This document shows positions 22,025 through 27,987 of a stretch of DNA of 27,987 nt, one piece after another. Source of the stretch: an uncultured Acidimicrobiaceae bacterium (lineage in GTDB: Bacteria > Actinomycetota > Acidimicrobiia > Acidimicrobiales > RAAP-2); assembly GCA_937894805.1 (NCBI GenBank), contig CALAYR010000110.1, positions 1 to 27,987 of the forward strand, in the 5' to 3' direction. Under the pieces are notes generated by a model. It had not been told where the DNA came from. It saw nothing but the letters and a program-made list of their open reading frames with translations, and searched no databases. Each line of letters opens with the position of its first letter. The first letter of the stretch is position 1. The translations under genes were made by a program, and so were the position numbers.

Positions 22025-22656
22025 GAGGGGGCCAGTTCGTTGAGATGGGTGTTGTTCACGCCTAAGACGATGGGTGATCCGTGGCCAAAGGCCAGGATCG
22101 AGACGCTGCAGGGGGAGATGACGGTCCGTTGAAAGAGGTCGAGGGCCACACCCTGAGCTTGCGTGACGGCCGCCTTGATGGGATCGGCGTGCGATACCAA
22201 GACGATGGTCTCTCCGGCGTGTTTGACGACAAGGCGCTGGATAGTGGTCCACATGCGCGACTGCATTTCAATGAAGGATTCACCATTGGGAAAGCGAAAG
22301 GTGCTCGGCGCGTTCTGCACCGTTTTCCATTCCGGCTTCTTTGACAACGTGACGAGAGTCTTGCCGGTCCAATCGCCAAAGTCGCACTCCAAGAGTCCCT
22401 TGTCAATGAGGACTTTCTGGTGTAGTGCGCGTCCGATGGGCGCGGCCGTTTCACGGGTGCGTTCGAGGGGTGAAGCGTAGATCGCTACCGGCGGTTTGGG
22501 GAGTCCGGCGATCCGCTCCGCAACGGAAGCGGCCTGCTCGTGACCCTTCTCGGAGAGGTGGAGACCCGGCGCGCGACCCGGTAGGACCTTGCCCGTCGTC
22601 GAGGTCACGCCGTGGCGAACGAGCAGGACAGTGGTTAATGCGGGAGCTGAAGGCAC
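22021..22656 (-). CDS. MSMEG_4193-type histidine phosphatase / phosphomutase
   Basis: A 211-residue histidine-phosphatase-superfamily protein. The phosphohistidine motif LVRHG has R14 and H15. SPLERTRET contains R66, the acid is likely E90 in GLLECDFGDWTG, and the second histidine is H156 in VSHADPIKA. It begins an operon with DUF3090 and SCO1664. It starts at a GTG, with TAGATT exactly six bases upstream and no ribosome-binding site. The substrate is unknown; conserved linkage to the kinase-like SCO1664 protein suggests opposing phosphorylation of one metabolite, which is inference. Confidence 0.88.
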   Translation of the reverse strand: MPSAPALTTVLLVRHGVTSTTGKVLPGRAPGLHLSEKGHEQAASVAERIAGLPKPPVAIYASPLERTRETAAPIGRALHQKVLIDKGLLECDFGDWTGKTLVTLSKKPEWKTVQNAPSTFRFPNGESFIEMQSRMWTTIQRLVVKHAGETIVLVSHADPIKAAVTQAQGVALDLFQRTVISPCSVSILAFGHGSPIVLGVNNTHLNELAPS

Positions 22657-22662
22657 TTCGTT

Positions 22663-22668
22663 AATCTA
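22663..22668 (-). promoter_or_regulatory. -10 element (TAGATT) for the phosphomutase operon
   Basis: TAGATT is exactly six bases before the GTG at 22656. It lies in the 27-base gap after the FrhB-like gene, so the triad can be transcribed independently. Confidence 0.55.
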
Positions 22669-22683
22669 CGAGACTTCGCGTCC

Positions 22684-23802
22684 CTATCCGGCGGTGACGG
22701 GAATTCGTCGTGGCCCGGCATCGGCCGTTTCGGGCCAGCGCTTGCGGCTTAAGCGCGCCAGCTTGTGGAGAAGGGCGATGGCGCCCGGATCTTCATCGCC
22801 CGGCTTGGTTTCAATCAGACCCTGAGCCACTAGCGCGGCCACCAATTCGCGGCCCTGGTCGGTACGGACGATAACCAGCGTCCAATCGGCAAAAGCGCCA
22901 ATGCCTCCGGTGGAGAGATCGGCGTGCTGCGCGGCGAAGTCGGGGCACTGTTCGCAGCCCGGGCGGGTGAAGGCGTGGGCCTCCTTAAGAGGTACTTCGT
23001 GATACGAGCCGTCTTTCATCCAGATCTGAAAGACACCCTTGATGTTCATCTTCGCAATGTCTTGACGCTGGATGTTGTACTTCGCGGCGAAGAGTTCTTC
23101 AAAGATGGCATCATCAAAAGTCTTCGAGCAGAGGAGACCAATCGTGAGAGCCAAACGTCGAGCGATTTTGCCGGCCTTGCGAGACTGCATCACGCCGGGG
23201 GCTGACGCCATGCAGCCCATACCGACGAGGGCGATCCGTTCGGCTCCGGCTTCTACGGCCTTGGGGTAGGCCAGGAGATTGGCGCAGTAGGTGTAGCGCG
23301 ATCCGGCTGTGGCAATCACTTCTTCACGCGTGGTGACCACGCGAGGCTCGGCCTTCCAGGTCGAGCCGTCACCTTCAAGTCCACTGACGAGGGCCGCGTC
23401 GATGATGTCGTTTTCTAGAACGTACGAAAGGAGCGTCGAGACAAAGCCACCGTCTTGTCCGGCGGTGTGCAGACGTTCATCGGTGGAACGGGCGAGAAAG
23501 ACGTCGCCAATGCCAAAGACTTCTTCGTCGGTGCGGATACGACCGTACCGCTGCATGTCGATTTCGCCTTCCCAGCCGCGGAATCGAGGGCAGGCCCGCG
23601 TACAGGAAGTGCAGGTGAGGTGGGTACAGTGATCAGTCGTACCGTCGGTCTCGAGGTGGAAGGGCCGATAAACGCCGTTTTGGTCGTTGTAGTCCAAGAC
23701 GTCGTGGGGACAGCTGACGATGCAGGCGGAGCACCCGGTGCACAGCCCCGAAGTTACGACTTCAGTAAAGAGTTCATCCCAATTCGGCTTTTCTGCGCTC
23801 AT
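22684..23802 (-). CDS. FrhB-like F420 hydrogenase/dehydrogenase beta-subunit family protein
   Basis: A 372-residue iron-sulfur flavoprotein. A ferredoxin-type cluster motif sits at C21, C24, C27 and C31 (CTGCSACIVSCP). A second set lies at C59, C64, C67 and C71 (CTHLTCTSCTRACP). The FrhB body follows (TAGQDGGFVSTLLSYVLE, RYTYCANL, VGMGCMAS, RPGCEQCPDFAA-HADLS-GG). In this family the FAD/4Fe-4S domain exchanges electrons with F420H2 or another reduced cofactor. No hydrogenase, Fdh or F420 synthesis gene is adjacent, so the partner is unknown. TAAGGT lies exactly six bases before the ATG, possibly a -10 box, though AAGG could also serve as a ribosome-binding site. It is divergent from the Fpg/Nei gene. 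Confidence 0.85.
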   Translation of the reverse strand: MSAEKPNWDELFTEVVTSGLCTGCSACIVSCPHDVLDYNDQNGVYRPFHLETDGTTDHCTHLTCTSCTRACPRFRGWEGEIDMQRYGRIRTDEEVFGIGDVFLARSTDERLHTAGQDGGFVSTLLSYVLENDIIDAALVSGLEGDGSTWKAEPRVVTTREEVIATAGSRYTYCANLLAYPKAVEAGAERIALVGMGCMASAPGVMQSRKAGKIARRLALTIGLLCSKTFDDAIFEELFAAKYNIQRQDIAKMNIKGVFQIWMKDGSYHEVPLKEAHAFTRPGCEQCPDFAAQHADLSTGGIGAFADWTLVIVRTDQGRELVAALVAQGLIETKPGDEDPGAIALLHKLARLSRKRWPETADAGPRRIPVTAG

Positions 23803-23808
23803 GAATTC

Positions 23809-23814
23809 ACCTTA
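23809..23814 (-). promoter_or_regulatory. -10 element (TAAGGT) before the FrhB-like gene
   Basis: TAAGGT is exactly six bases before the ATG at 23802. The AAGG within it could alternatively act as a Shine-Dalgarno sequence, so this case is less clear than the others. Confidence 0.4.
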
Positions 23815-23867
23815 TGCCAATTGCCATCTGATTTCCGATTAATGCAGTTCCGGTACCCTGCCTAGCG

Positions 23868-24653
23868 ATGCCTGAGATTCTTGAAGTTGAGTCCTACCGA
23901 GCGCTCGCCGAACGCGTCGTGGGTGCACGAATCAGTCGAGGATTCTCAGATCAGTACGCCGCCAAGAAGTTGCCCAGTACCTCGTTTTGGTCACGGTCAA
24001 TCAAGGGTCTTACCATCACCGGAACGGATCGCCGGGGCAAGCTCATGCTGCTCGAGACTGACGGGATGCGACTCGGGATGCGCTTTGGCATGACGGGGGT
24101 CCTCCTGCTCGACAGTGACGCCGGTATTGATGGCCTGTTCTACGGCCCTCATACCTATCGCTCGACGTGGATTCGTGCCGGCATTGAATTCGAAGACGGT
24201 CGCAAACTTGTTCTCCACGACCCTCGCCGACTGGGTCGTGTTGAGGTAGACCCCGATCTCAGTGAGCTCGGACCCGATGCCCTGCGCATTAAGCGCCGGG
24301 AGTTCGACCAGGTCCTCACCATCACGCGCGGGGATGGGCCAGCGCTGAAGGCTCGCCTCTTGGATCAAAAAGTGGTGGCCGGAGTCGGCAACTTGCTGGG
24401 TGACGAGATGATGTTTCGAGCCGGCATCGATCCCCGACGCGGTACAGCCACGTTGACACTCGTGGAACGTGACGATCTGTTTAAGGCCTGGACCCAAACC
24501 ATGAAGACCCTCCAGCGACGCGGTGGCAGCCATACCGGTGACCACATGGAGGGTCGATTCCCTGGTGGAGTCTGTCCTCGTGACGGTGGAGAGATGCGCT
24601 CAGCGACAATTGGTGGTCGCACGACCTATTGGTGCTCAGTTCATCAGCACTAA
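23868..24653 (+). CDS. Fpg/Nei-family DNA glycosylase with altered zinc finger
   Basis: A 261-residue bifunctional base-excision glycosylase/AP lyase. It opens MPEILEVE, keeping the catalytic P2 and E3 but with IL for the usual LP. K58 in RRGKLMLLE is the conserved lysine. The helix-two-turn-helix reads VAGVGNLLGDEMMFRAGIDPRR. The C-terminal finger has C236-x2-D239-x16-C256-x2-H259: the family spacing, but D and H replace two of four cysteines. Lesion specificity cannot be read; mycobacterial Nei-like paralogs are possible relatives. TACCCT lies eight bases before the ATG, which lacks a clear ribosome-binding site. Confidence 0.87.
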   Translation: MPEILEVESYRALAERVVGARISRGFSDQYAAKKLPSTSFWSRSIKGLTITGTDRRGKLMLLETDGMRLGMRFGMTGVLLLDSDAGIDGLFYGPHTYRSTWIRAGIEFEDGRKLVLHDPRRLGRVEVDPDLSELGPDALRIKRREFDQVLTITRGDGPALKARLLDQKVVAGVGNLLGDEMMFRAGIDPRRGTATLTLVERDDLFKAWTQTMKTLQRRGGSHTGDHMEGRFPGGVCPRDGGEMRSATIGGRTTYWCSVHQH

Positions 24654-24783
24654 AAGCCTTGTTGTCGTAACGGCATAGTCAGCTGCAACGCATTTAGGTC
24701 CAAAGGCCCTAGTTCCCAGGTACGCGTGGCGTTGATACTGAGTCCAGTGCCACGTGGTGCTTTCTATCCGAAGGGGGCTCGCC

Positions 24784-24966
24784 ATGCAGCCGTCTCATCT
24801 TGCGGGGATTGTCAACCTTGACCATCCCGGCCACTACATCCATTTTCACTGGTTGCTGATTTCCTATGGCAATGCCATCGTGATTGCTCTGATGATGGCA
24901 ACGTTTGTCGCTGCACTCTTTCTGCCGTTCCCAGGTGCACGGCGCAAGGGTCACCATCATGAGTAA
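24784..24966 (+). CDS. Small single-pass membrane protein of the cytochrome b locus
   Basis: The protein has 60 residues. A His-rich amphipathic start (NLDHPGHYIHFHWLLIS) precedes one membrane helix (about 28-49, AIVIALMMATFVAALFLPF), and the tail is basic and then histidine-rich (GARRKGHHHE). I start at the ATG at 24784 because AAGGGGG lies just upstream; a frame from 24754 would put that site inside the gene. It overlaps the cytochrome b gene by eight bases, which indicates co-translation. It may be a small assembly or accessory subunit of the complex. The family is not recognised. Confidence 0.75.
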   Translation: MQPSHLAGIVNLDHPGHYIHFHWLLISYGNAIVIALMMATFVAALFLPFPGARRKGHHHE

Positions 24967-25579
24967 CGCAACGATCAATCGTCAGTGGACGACTCGCTTG
25001 CGTAAGCGGGTCGAAGGTGTCCTCCCTCCAGAGAAGTTGCTCCCCGACACGCAGCCCTCCTACGTCGCTTCGTGGATCTACGTATTCGGTGTGGCAACTC
25101 TGGCTGCACTCGGACTCGTGACTCTTTCCGGTCTGGTCTTGGCTCTCAAGGGGCCGACATGGTGGCACGTGAGTAATGTCGGTCACTTCGTCAACTCGGT
25201 CCACCTCTGGAGCGTCGAAGTCTTCTTCTTCTCGATGGTCATTCACCTCTGGGGCAAGTTCTTCATGGCCGCCTGGCGTGGCAATCGCTCATTGACGTGG
25301 ATTACTGGTGGCGTCACGTTTATGGCGTCAATTGGCACGGCCTTCACCGGTTACGTCTCACAGACCAACTTTGACTCGCAGTGGATCGCCACCCAGGCCA
25401 AGGACGGCATTAACTCCACCGGTGCTGGCGCCTACTTCAACGTGTTGGACCTCGGTCAGATGTTGATGTGGCACATCACACTCCTACCCCTAGCCGCGAT
25501 TGCGTTGACTGGGTTGCACGTGATTTTGGTTCGAAAGCGCGGCGTGGTGCCGCCGTTTGCAGACGAGGTATCGGCATGA
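24959..25579 (+). CDS. Cytochrome b6-type membrane subunit (cytochrome b N-terminal domain)
   Basis: A 206-residue four-helix dihaem cytochrome b of b6 length. Helix B carries H82 and H96 (SVHLWSVEVFFFSMVIHLW), 14 apart. Helix D carries H172 and H187 (WHITLLPLAAIALTGLH), 15 apart, the b6-type rather than mitochondrial-type spacing. RGNRSLTWITGGV and FTGYVSQTNF match the conserved loops after helices B and C. It should pass quinol electrons across the membrane. It overlaps the small upstream gene by eight bases and the downstream gene by four. No Rieske or cytochrome c gene is adjacent, unlike standard bc1/b6f operons. Confidence 0.88.
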   Translation: MSNATINRQWTTRLRKRVEGVLPPEKLLPDTQPSYVASWIYVFGVATLAALGLVTLSGLVLALKGPTWWHVSNVGHFVNSVHLWSVEVFFFSMVIHLWGKFFMAAWRGNRSLTWITGGVTFMASIGTAFTGYVSQTNFDSQWIATQAKDGINSTGAGAYFNVLDLGQMLMWHITLLPLAAIALTGLHVILVRKRGVVPPFADEVSA

Positions 25580-26517
25580 GTAAGAAGTCATTTAATCCTG
25601 ACGTTGATGTCATCGAATGGACGGGAACACAGCGCCCCTACGACATCATCAAGGAGGGCACGATTGCTCTCGTCGTAATGAGTCTGTTGGTCGTGATGCT
25701 GTCAGTGCTCTTTAGTTCACCCGATGATCGCCCGGCCACTCTTCGTCAGTGGTCTCACAGCGACCCCGTGGACTTTGCCACCACAGCCTTTTCCGAACTC
25801 AACGGTTCTTCGGGTACAGCGGGGTACGGACAGCCGTACAACAACACCCCGAATGCCACGCAGACGATTGGGCCATTGGCGCTCCAACGCTGGATGGGAG
25901 TGCGCATTCCTGTGCACCCCGCCGCGGACTTCGTGTTGGCGCCACTCGCCACACTGCCAGACAATCCGGCCATTGTGGCGGCGCTGCAACAGTGGAAGCT
26001 ATCTTCCGAATCCGAACGCACGATGTGGATGGGCTACTACGCGAAGGTCACGCCGAGTTTTTCGAATGGCGCACTGCATCTGCCCGACGTGAATGCTGGT
26101 CCTATTCCAGTTTTGATGTCGAGCTTGACCGCAATGGCTCGCGCCGGCTCCCTAGACCAGAGTCTGTTAGGCGGGGGTAGGAACTACTACTCCACTGACT
26201 ACACCAGGCCGCTGCTCTTTTTGGCGGACGGCAACTGGTTCGGTGGTCTCGCCGCGAAGCAACATCTCTCGGGAGACCAGTGGGGCATGATGAACGAGAC
26301 GGGTAGCTACCCGGGCCAAGCGTGGCTCTGGCTCTACACCTTCTGGTACCAAGTGCCACCGTTCAGTACGAGCGAGAATGCCGACTCATTGATCTGGGGT
26401 CTCATGATGGTCTTGACCGTAATCATGATCTTCGTACCATTCATCCCTGGCGTTCGCTCCATTCCCCGTCGGACCAAGGTGTACCGACTGATTTGGCGAA
26501 ACCATTACCGAAAGTAA
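25576..26517 (+). CDS. Subunit-IV-like protein with a large extracytoplasmic domain
   Basis: A 313-residue protein with a cytosolic start, helix 1 at about 28-47, a long polar stretch of about 220 residues, and helix 2 at about 270-291. The tail FIPGVRSIPRRTKVYRLIW resembles the end of cytochrome b C-terminal/subunit IV helices. The segment WLWLYTFWYQVPPF just before helix 2 falls where PEWY normally lies. There are no cysteines and no CxxCH haem motif, so it is not a fused cytochrome c. I read it as a derived subunit IV with an expanded loop, missing the last helix. Its ATG overlaps the cytochrome b stop (ATGA). The soluble domain is unrecognised. Confidence 0.7.
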   Translation: MSKKSFNPDVDVIEWTGTQRPYDIIKEGTIALVVMSLLVVMLSVLFSSPDDRPATLRQWSHSDPVDFATTAFSELNGSSGTAGYGQPYNNTPNATQTIGPLALQRWMGVRIPVHPAADFVLAPLATLPDNPAIVAALQQWKLSSESERTMWMGYYAKVTPSFSNGALHLPDVNAGPIPVLMSSLTAMARAGSLDQSLLGGGRNYYSTDYTRPLLFLADGNWFGGLAAKQHLSGDQWGMMNETGSYPGQAWLWLYTFWYQVPPFSTSENADSLIWGLMMVLTVIMIFVPFIPGVRSIPRRTKVYRLIWRNHYRK

Positions 26518-26536
26518 CGCATCGAGCAGGTGCTGA

Positions 26537-26566
26537 ATGGGGCGTGGCCATCAGGGCACGCCCCAT
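26537..26566. terminator. Terminator between the cytochrome locus and the CrtC-like gene
   Basis: The perfect 10-bp arms ATGGGGCGTG and CACGCCCCAT have a 10-base loop that can add two more pairs. TACTCGTTTT follows on the plus strand. It lies between convergent genes and suits termination of the cytochrome operon. Confidence 0.7.
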
Positions 26567-26575
26567 GTACTCGTT

Positions 26576-27649
26576 TTAGGAAGCTCCGTCGAGGAGTCCT
26601 GCTAGTCCCGCCGGGGCGTAGGGGCCGATGACTAGTTGCTCCACCACACCGAATCCGACTTCTTTGCCAGACACGCGCACAATGTGCTGAACGTGAATGT
26701 TGGGATAGTCAAGGGCATCCAGGTCGGCAACGGTTAGAGACTCACCCGCGGTCACTGGACCTCCGTGCCATTTGCCGTGTCCGTAGACGGGGTGACCGTA
26801 ACCAACGCCCCGCATGTGGAATCGCGCAATCGGTTCAAGCTCGTAGGTCTCCGCACCACTGGTCATGGAGCCGCGTTCCATCCAACGGGTACCGGGCCGC
26901 CAGGTGAAGGAGAGTTCTCCGTCGACGGGCATCGCCTCGCCGGTTCCAACGAGCGGCAACATGCCACCTGAGTGGTGGAGGTGACGTCCTTGTGCGTCTT
27001 GGAAGCTCATGACGTGTCGGCCACCGGCGGGTGTGAGGAGCGGGGCCCAGAAGAAACAGAGTTGGGGCACCCGGGTACTCGGCGCACCGGGCAGTGGTTC
27101 ACCGACCGGGCGAATACCCCAGGAGCGATCCTTCGTGCCACCCGTGGTTCCATCGAGGTCTATCCGACCTTCGGGAGACTCGATCCAACCTGTCCACGTG
27201 CCCAGTTGGGTGGCCCGCGTGACGTCCATAAAGATTCGCGGGCCGTCGTGCATCGTCTGACGTGGCTCTTCAATCGTGGCGGTGGCCTGGGTGTAGAGAA
27301 GCTCGGCCCGCAGACCCTGCTCGGGCGCGTTTACCAAAATGCGATTCACTCGCATAGGTTCCACAATCTCAATGGTTATGGGCCCGACCTGAGTCACGCG
27401 ACCGGCGAGGGCGTCGGAGGTAAAGACACTGTGCTGGCGTCCGTTTTGCAGGACCGAGAAGGCCGCGTCAATAACGCCGCGATTGGGATAGAGGCCGAGA
27501 GCCAGGGCGAAGTAGTAGTTCTCGTGGACGCCGTTGAAGAAGAACCGGTCGTAGGCGTTGGGGTGGCCATTCATCGTCACCGCCAAGGGGGCCACGGTCT
27601 GGTGGACCGGGTAATCGTCTTCAGGCAGCAGCATGGCGATCCAATTCAC
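26576..27649 (-). CDS. CrtC-like / AttH-like beta-barrel protein of unknown function
   Basis: A 357-residue protein without membrane segments. The early WIAMLLPEDDYPVHQT and YDRFFFNGVHENYYFALALGLYPNRG, then GPITIEIVEPM, TKDRSWGIRP and FHMRGVGYGHP, resemble the hydroxyneurosporene-synthase/tocopherol-cyclase-like lipocalin-pair fold (CrtC/AttH). Some actinobacterial members lie next to aminoglycoside-phosphotransferase-like genes, as here. The substrate is unknown; terpenoid or steroid chemistry is possible. The GTG at 27649 overlaps the upstream gene by 29 bases. The ATG at 27634 (14-base overlap) is an equally plausible start. Confidence 0.6.
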   Translation of the reverse strand: MNWIAMLLPEDDYPVHQTVAPLAVTMNGHPNAYDRFFFNGVHENYYFALALGLYPNRGVIDAAFSVLQNGRQHSVFTSDALAGRVTQVGPITIEIVEPMRVNRILVNAPEQGLRAELLYTQATATIEEPRQTMHDGPRIFMDVTRATQLGTWTGWIESPEGRIDLDGTTGGTKDRSWGIRPVGEPLPGAPSTRVPQLCFFWAPLLTPAGGRHVMSFQDAQGRHLHHSGGMLPLVGTGEAMPVDGELSFTWRPGTRWMERGSMTSGAETYELEPIARFHMRGVGYGHPVYGHGKWHGGPVTAGESLTVADLDALDYPNIHVQHIVRVSGKEVGFGVVEQLVIGPYAPAGLAGLLDGAS

Positions 27650-27987
27650 TAAAGGCGCCCCAGCGGGTGCAGGCCACGCAGGCGCGTCTAATCATCTCTA
27701 AGAACATACGGTCGCCCCGCTCGGTCCGCTCAACAATCACGGCCGCGGAGACCAGCATGACAACGGGCTGCAGTGTGTAGCGCGCGAATTCACGCTGCGC
27801 ATCAATCCGATCGATTGGTGCACCTAGACGACTCATCTCGTCCAGATAGAAGTCGAGTAACTCGTGCTCATCGCGGCGACAACACTCGTCATCGAGGCTC
27901 GTGGTGATGAAGTAGGCCACGTCGAGCAGAGGACTGTTGACGGCGACGGTCTGCCAGTCCACAGCGGCGATAGGTACGGATCCCCCT
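27621..27987 (-). CDS. Aminoglycoside-phosphotransferase-like kinase, C-terminal part
   Basis: About 122 residues at the right edge, continuing beyond the window. GSVPIAAVDWQTVAVNSPLLDVAYFITTSL contains the metal-binding D-W-Q (DFG-equivalent) motif and the following DVAYF helix, typical of the APH/ecdysteroid-kinase-like superfamily. The catalytic HGD-N loop should lie just outside the window. The C-terminus overlaps the start of the CrtC-like gene, so the two form an operon. Such kinases may phosphorylate small hydroxylated molecules. The GTG at 27962 is an internal valine, not the start. Confidence 0.75.
   Translation of the reverse strand, partial: GGSVPIAAVDWQTVAVNSPLLDVAYFITTSLDDECCRRDEHELLDFYLDEMSRLGAPIDRIDAQREFARYTLQPVVMLVSAAVIVERTERGDRMFLEMIRRACVACTRWGAFSELDRHAAA

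Noticed and set aside
22025..22252. Upstream extension of DUF3090 by 76 codons
   Set aside because: The extension overlaps the phosphomutase gene in another frame and reads as Arg/His-rich noise; the family N-terminus MNYEFLNP begins at 22024 with an ATGA overlap.
25576..26517. Fusion of subunit IV with a cytochrome c, as in Bacillus QcrC
   Set aside because: The protein contains no cysteine at all, so no CxxCH haem site is possible.
26972..27652. Open frame of 226 codons on the plus strand
   Set aside because: It is antisense to the CrtC-like gene. That gene is not fully certain, but its minus-strand frame is longer, aromatic-rich and in operon with a kinase fragment, so it is the better reading.
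1..27987. tRNA, rRNA, CRISPR, insertion sequence or phage genes
   Set aside because: I found no cloverleaf-like 3'-CCA region, no regularly spaced repeats, and no transposase or integrase motif on reading both strands; small RNAs cannot be excluded without a covariance-model search.

Overview
The window looks like part of a compact, moderately high-GC actinobacterial chromosome, most likely from Acidimicrobiia or a related lineage and probably a metagenomic contig. The assignment rests on gene content: a WhiB regulator, a PdtaS-type sensor kinase, two Get3/ArsA-like ATPases, DUF3107, the phosphomutase-DUF3090-SCO1664 triad, a mycofactocin maturation enzyme (MftD) and an F420-hydrogenase-beta-like iron-sulfur flavoprotein. 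No rRNA, tRNA, CRISPR array, insertion sequence or prophage gene was seen. Gaps are short; the longest gene-free stretch is about 285 bases.

Layout. Bases 1 to about 384 carry the 3' part of a chromate-transporter gene (minus strand) with much higher GC than the rest. It breaks off abruptly next to the 3' end of an unidentified plus-strand gene, so this is an assembly chimera or a recombination junction. Then come mftD, a SufR-like regulator divergent from an Mrp/NBP35 ATPase, a small membrane protein, an SDR dehydrogenase and a dGTPase-like HD hydrolase (to 6.2 kb). From 6.2 to 11.2 kb lies a plus-strand run: DUF3107, the BagA/BagB-like ATPase pair, a PHP phosphatase and a PdtaS-like histidine kinase, which meets a convergent whiB. 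From 11.5 to 14.6 kb are a thioesterase, a glycerophosphodiesterase, a short DUF4236 gene translationally coupled to an unknown gene, and a GNAT acetyltransferase. etfB-etfA (14.7-16.5 kb) end in a strong terminator. From 16.5 to 20.8 kb are a dual-specificity phosphatase, an NTF2-like protein, an alpha/beta hydrolase, a second SDR and an MFS transporter. The SCO1664/DUF3090/phosphomutase operon and an FrhB-like protein run on the minus strand to 23.8 kb. They are followed by an Fpg/Nei glycosylase with a modified zinc finger, a three-gene cytochrome-b-type membrane locus (24.8-26.5 kb), and a CrtC-like protein behind a truncated phosphotransferase at the right edge.

How it fits together. Redox-cofactor biology recurs: mycofactocin, Fe-S (Mrp, the SufR-like regulator, WhiB), ETF, an FrhB-like flavoprotein and a cytochrome b6-like membrane complex. 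The least familiar element is the cytochrome locus. It encodes a b6-type four-helix cytochrome next to a subunit-IV-like protein with a roughly 220-residue stretch between its two helices, and no Rieske protein or cytochrome c is adjacent. Genome-organisation signals also recur. Several monocistronic or first genes have a TANNNT -10 element exactly six bases before the start codon, which suggests leaderless mRNAs. Four convergent gene pairs overlap by exactly four bases through their stop codons.
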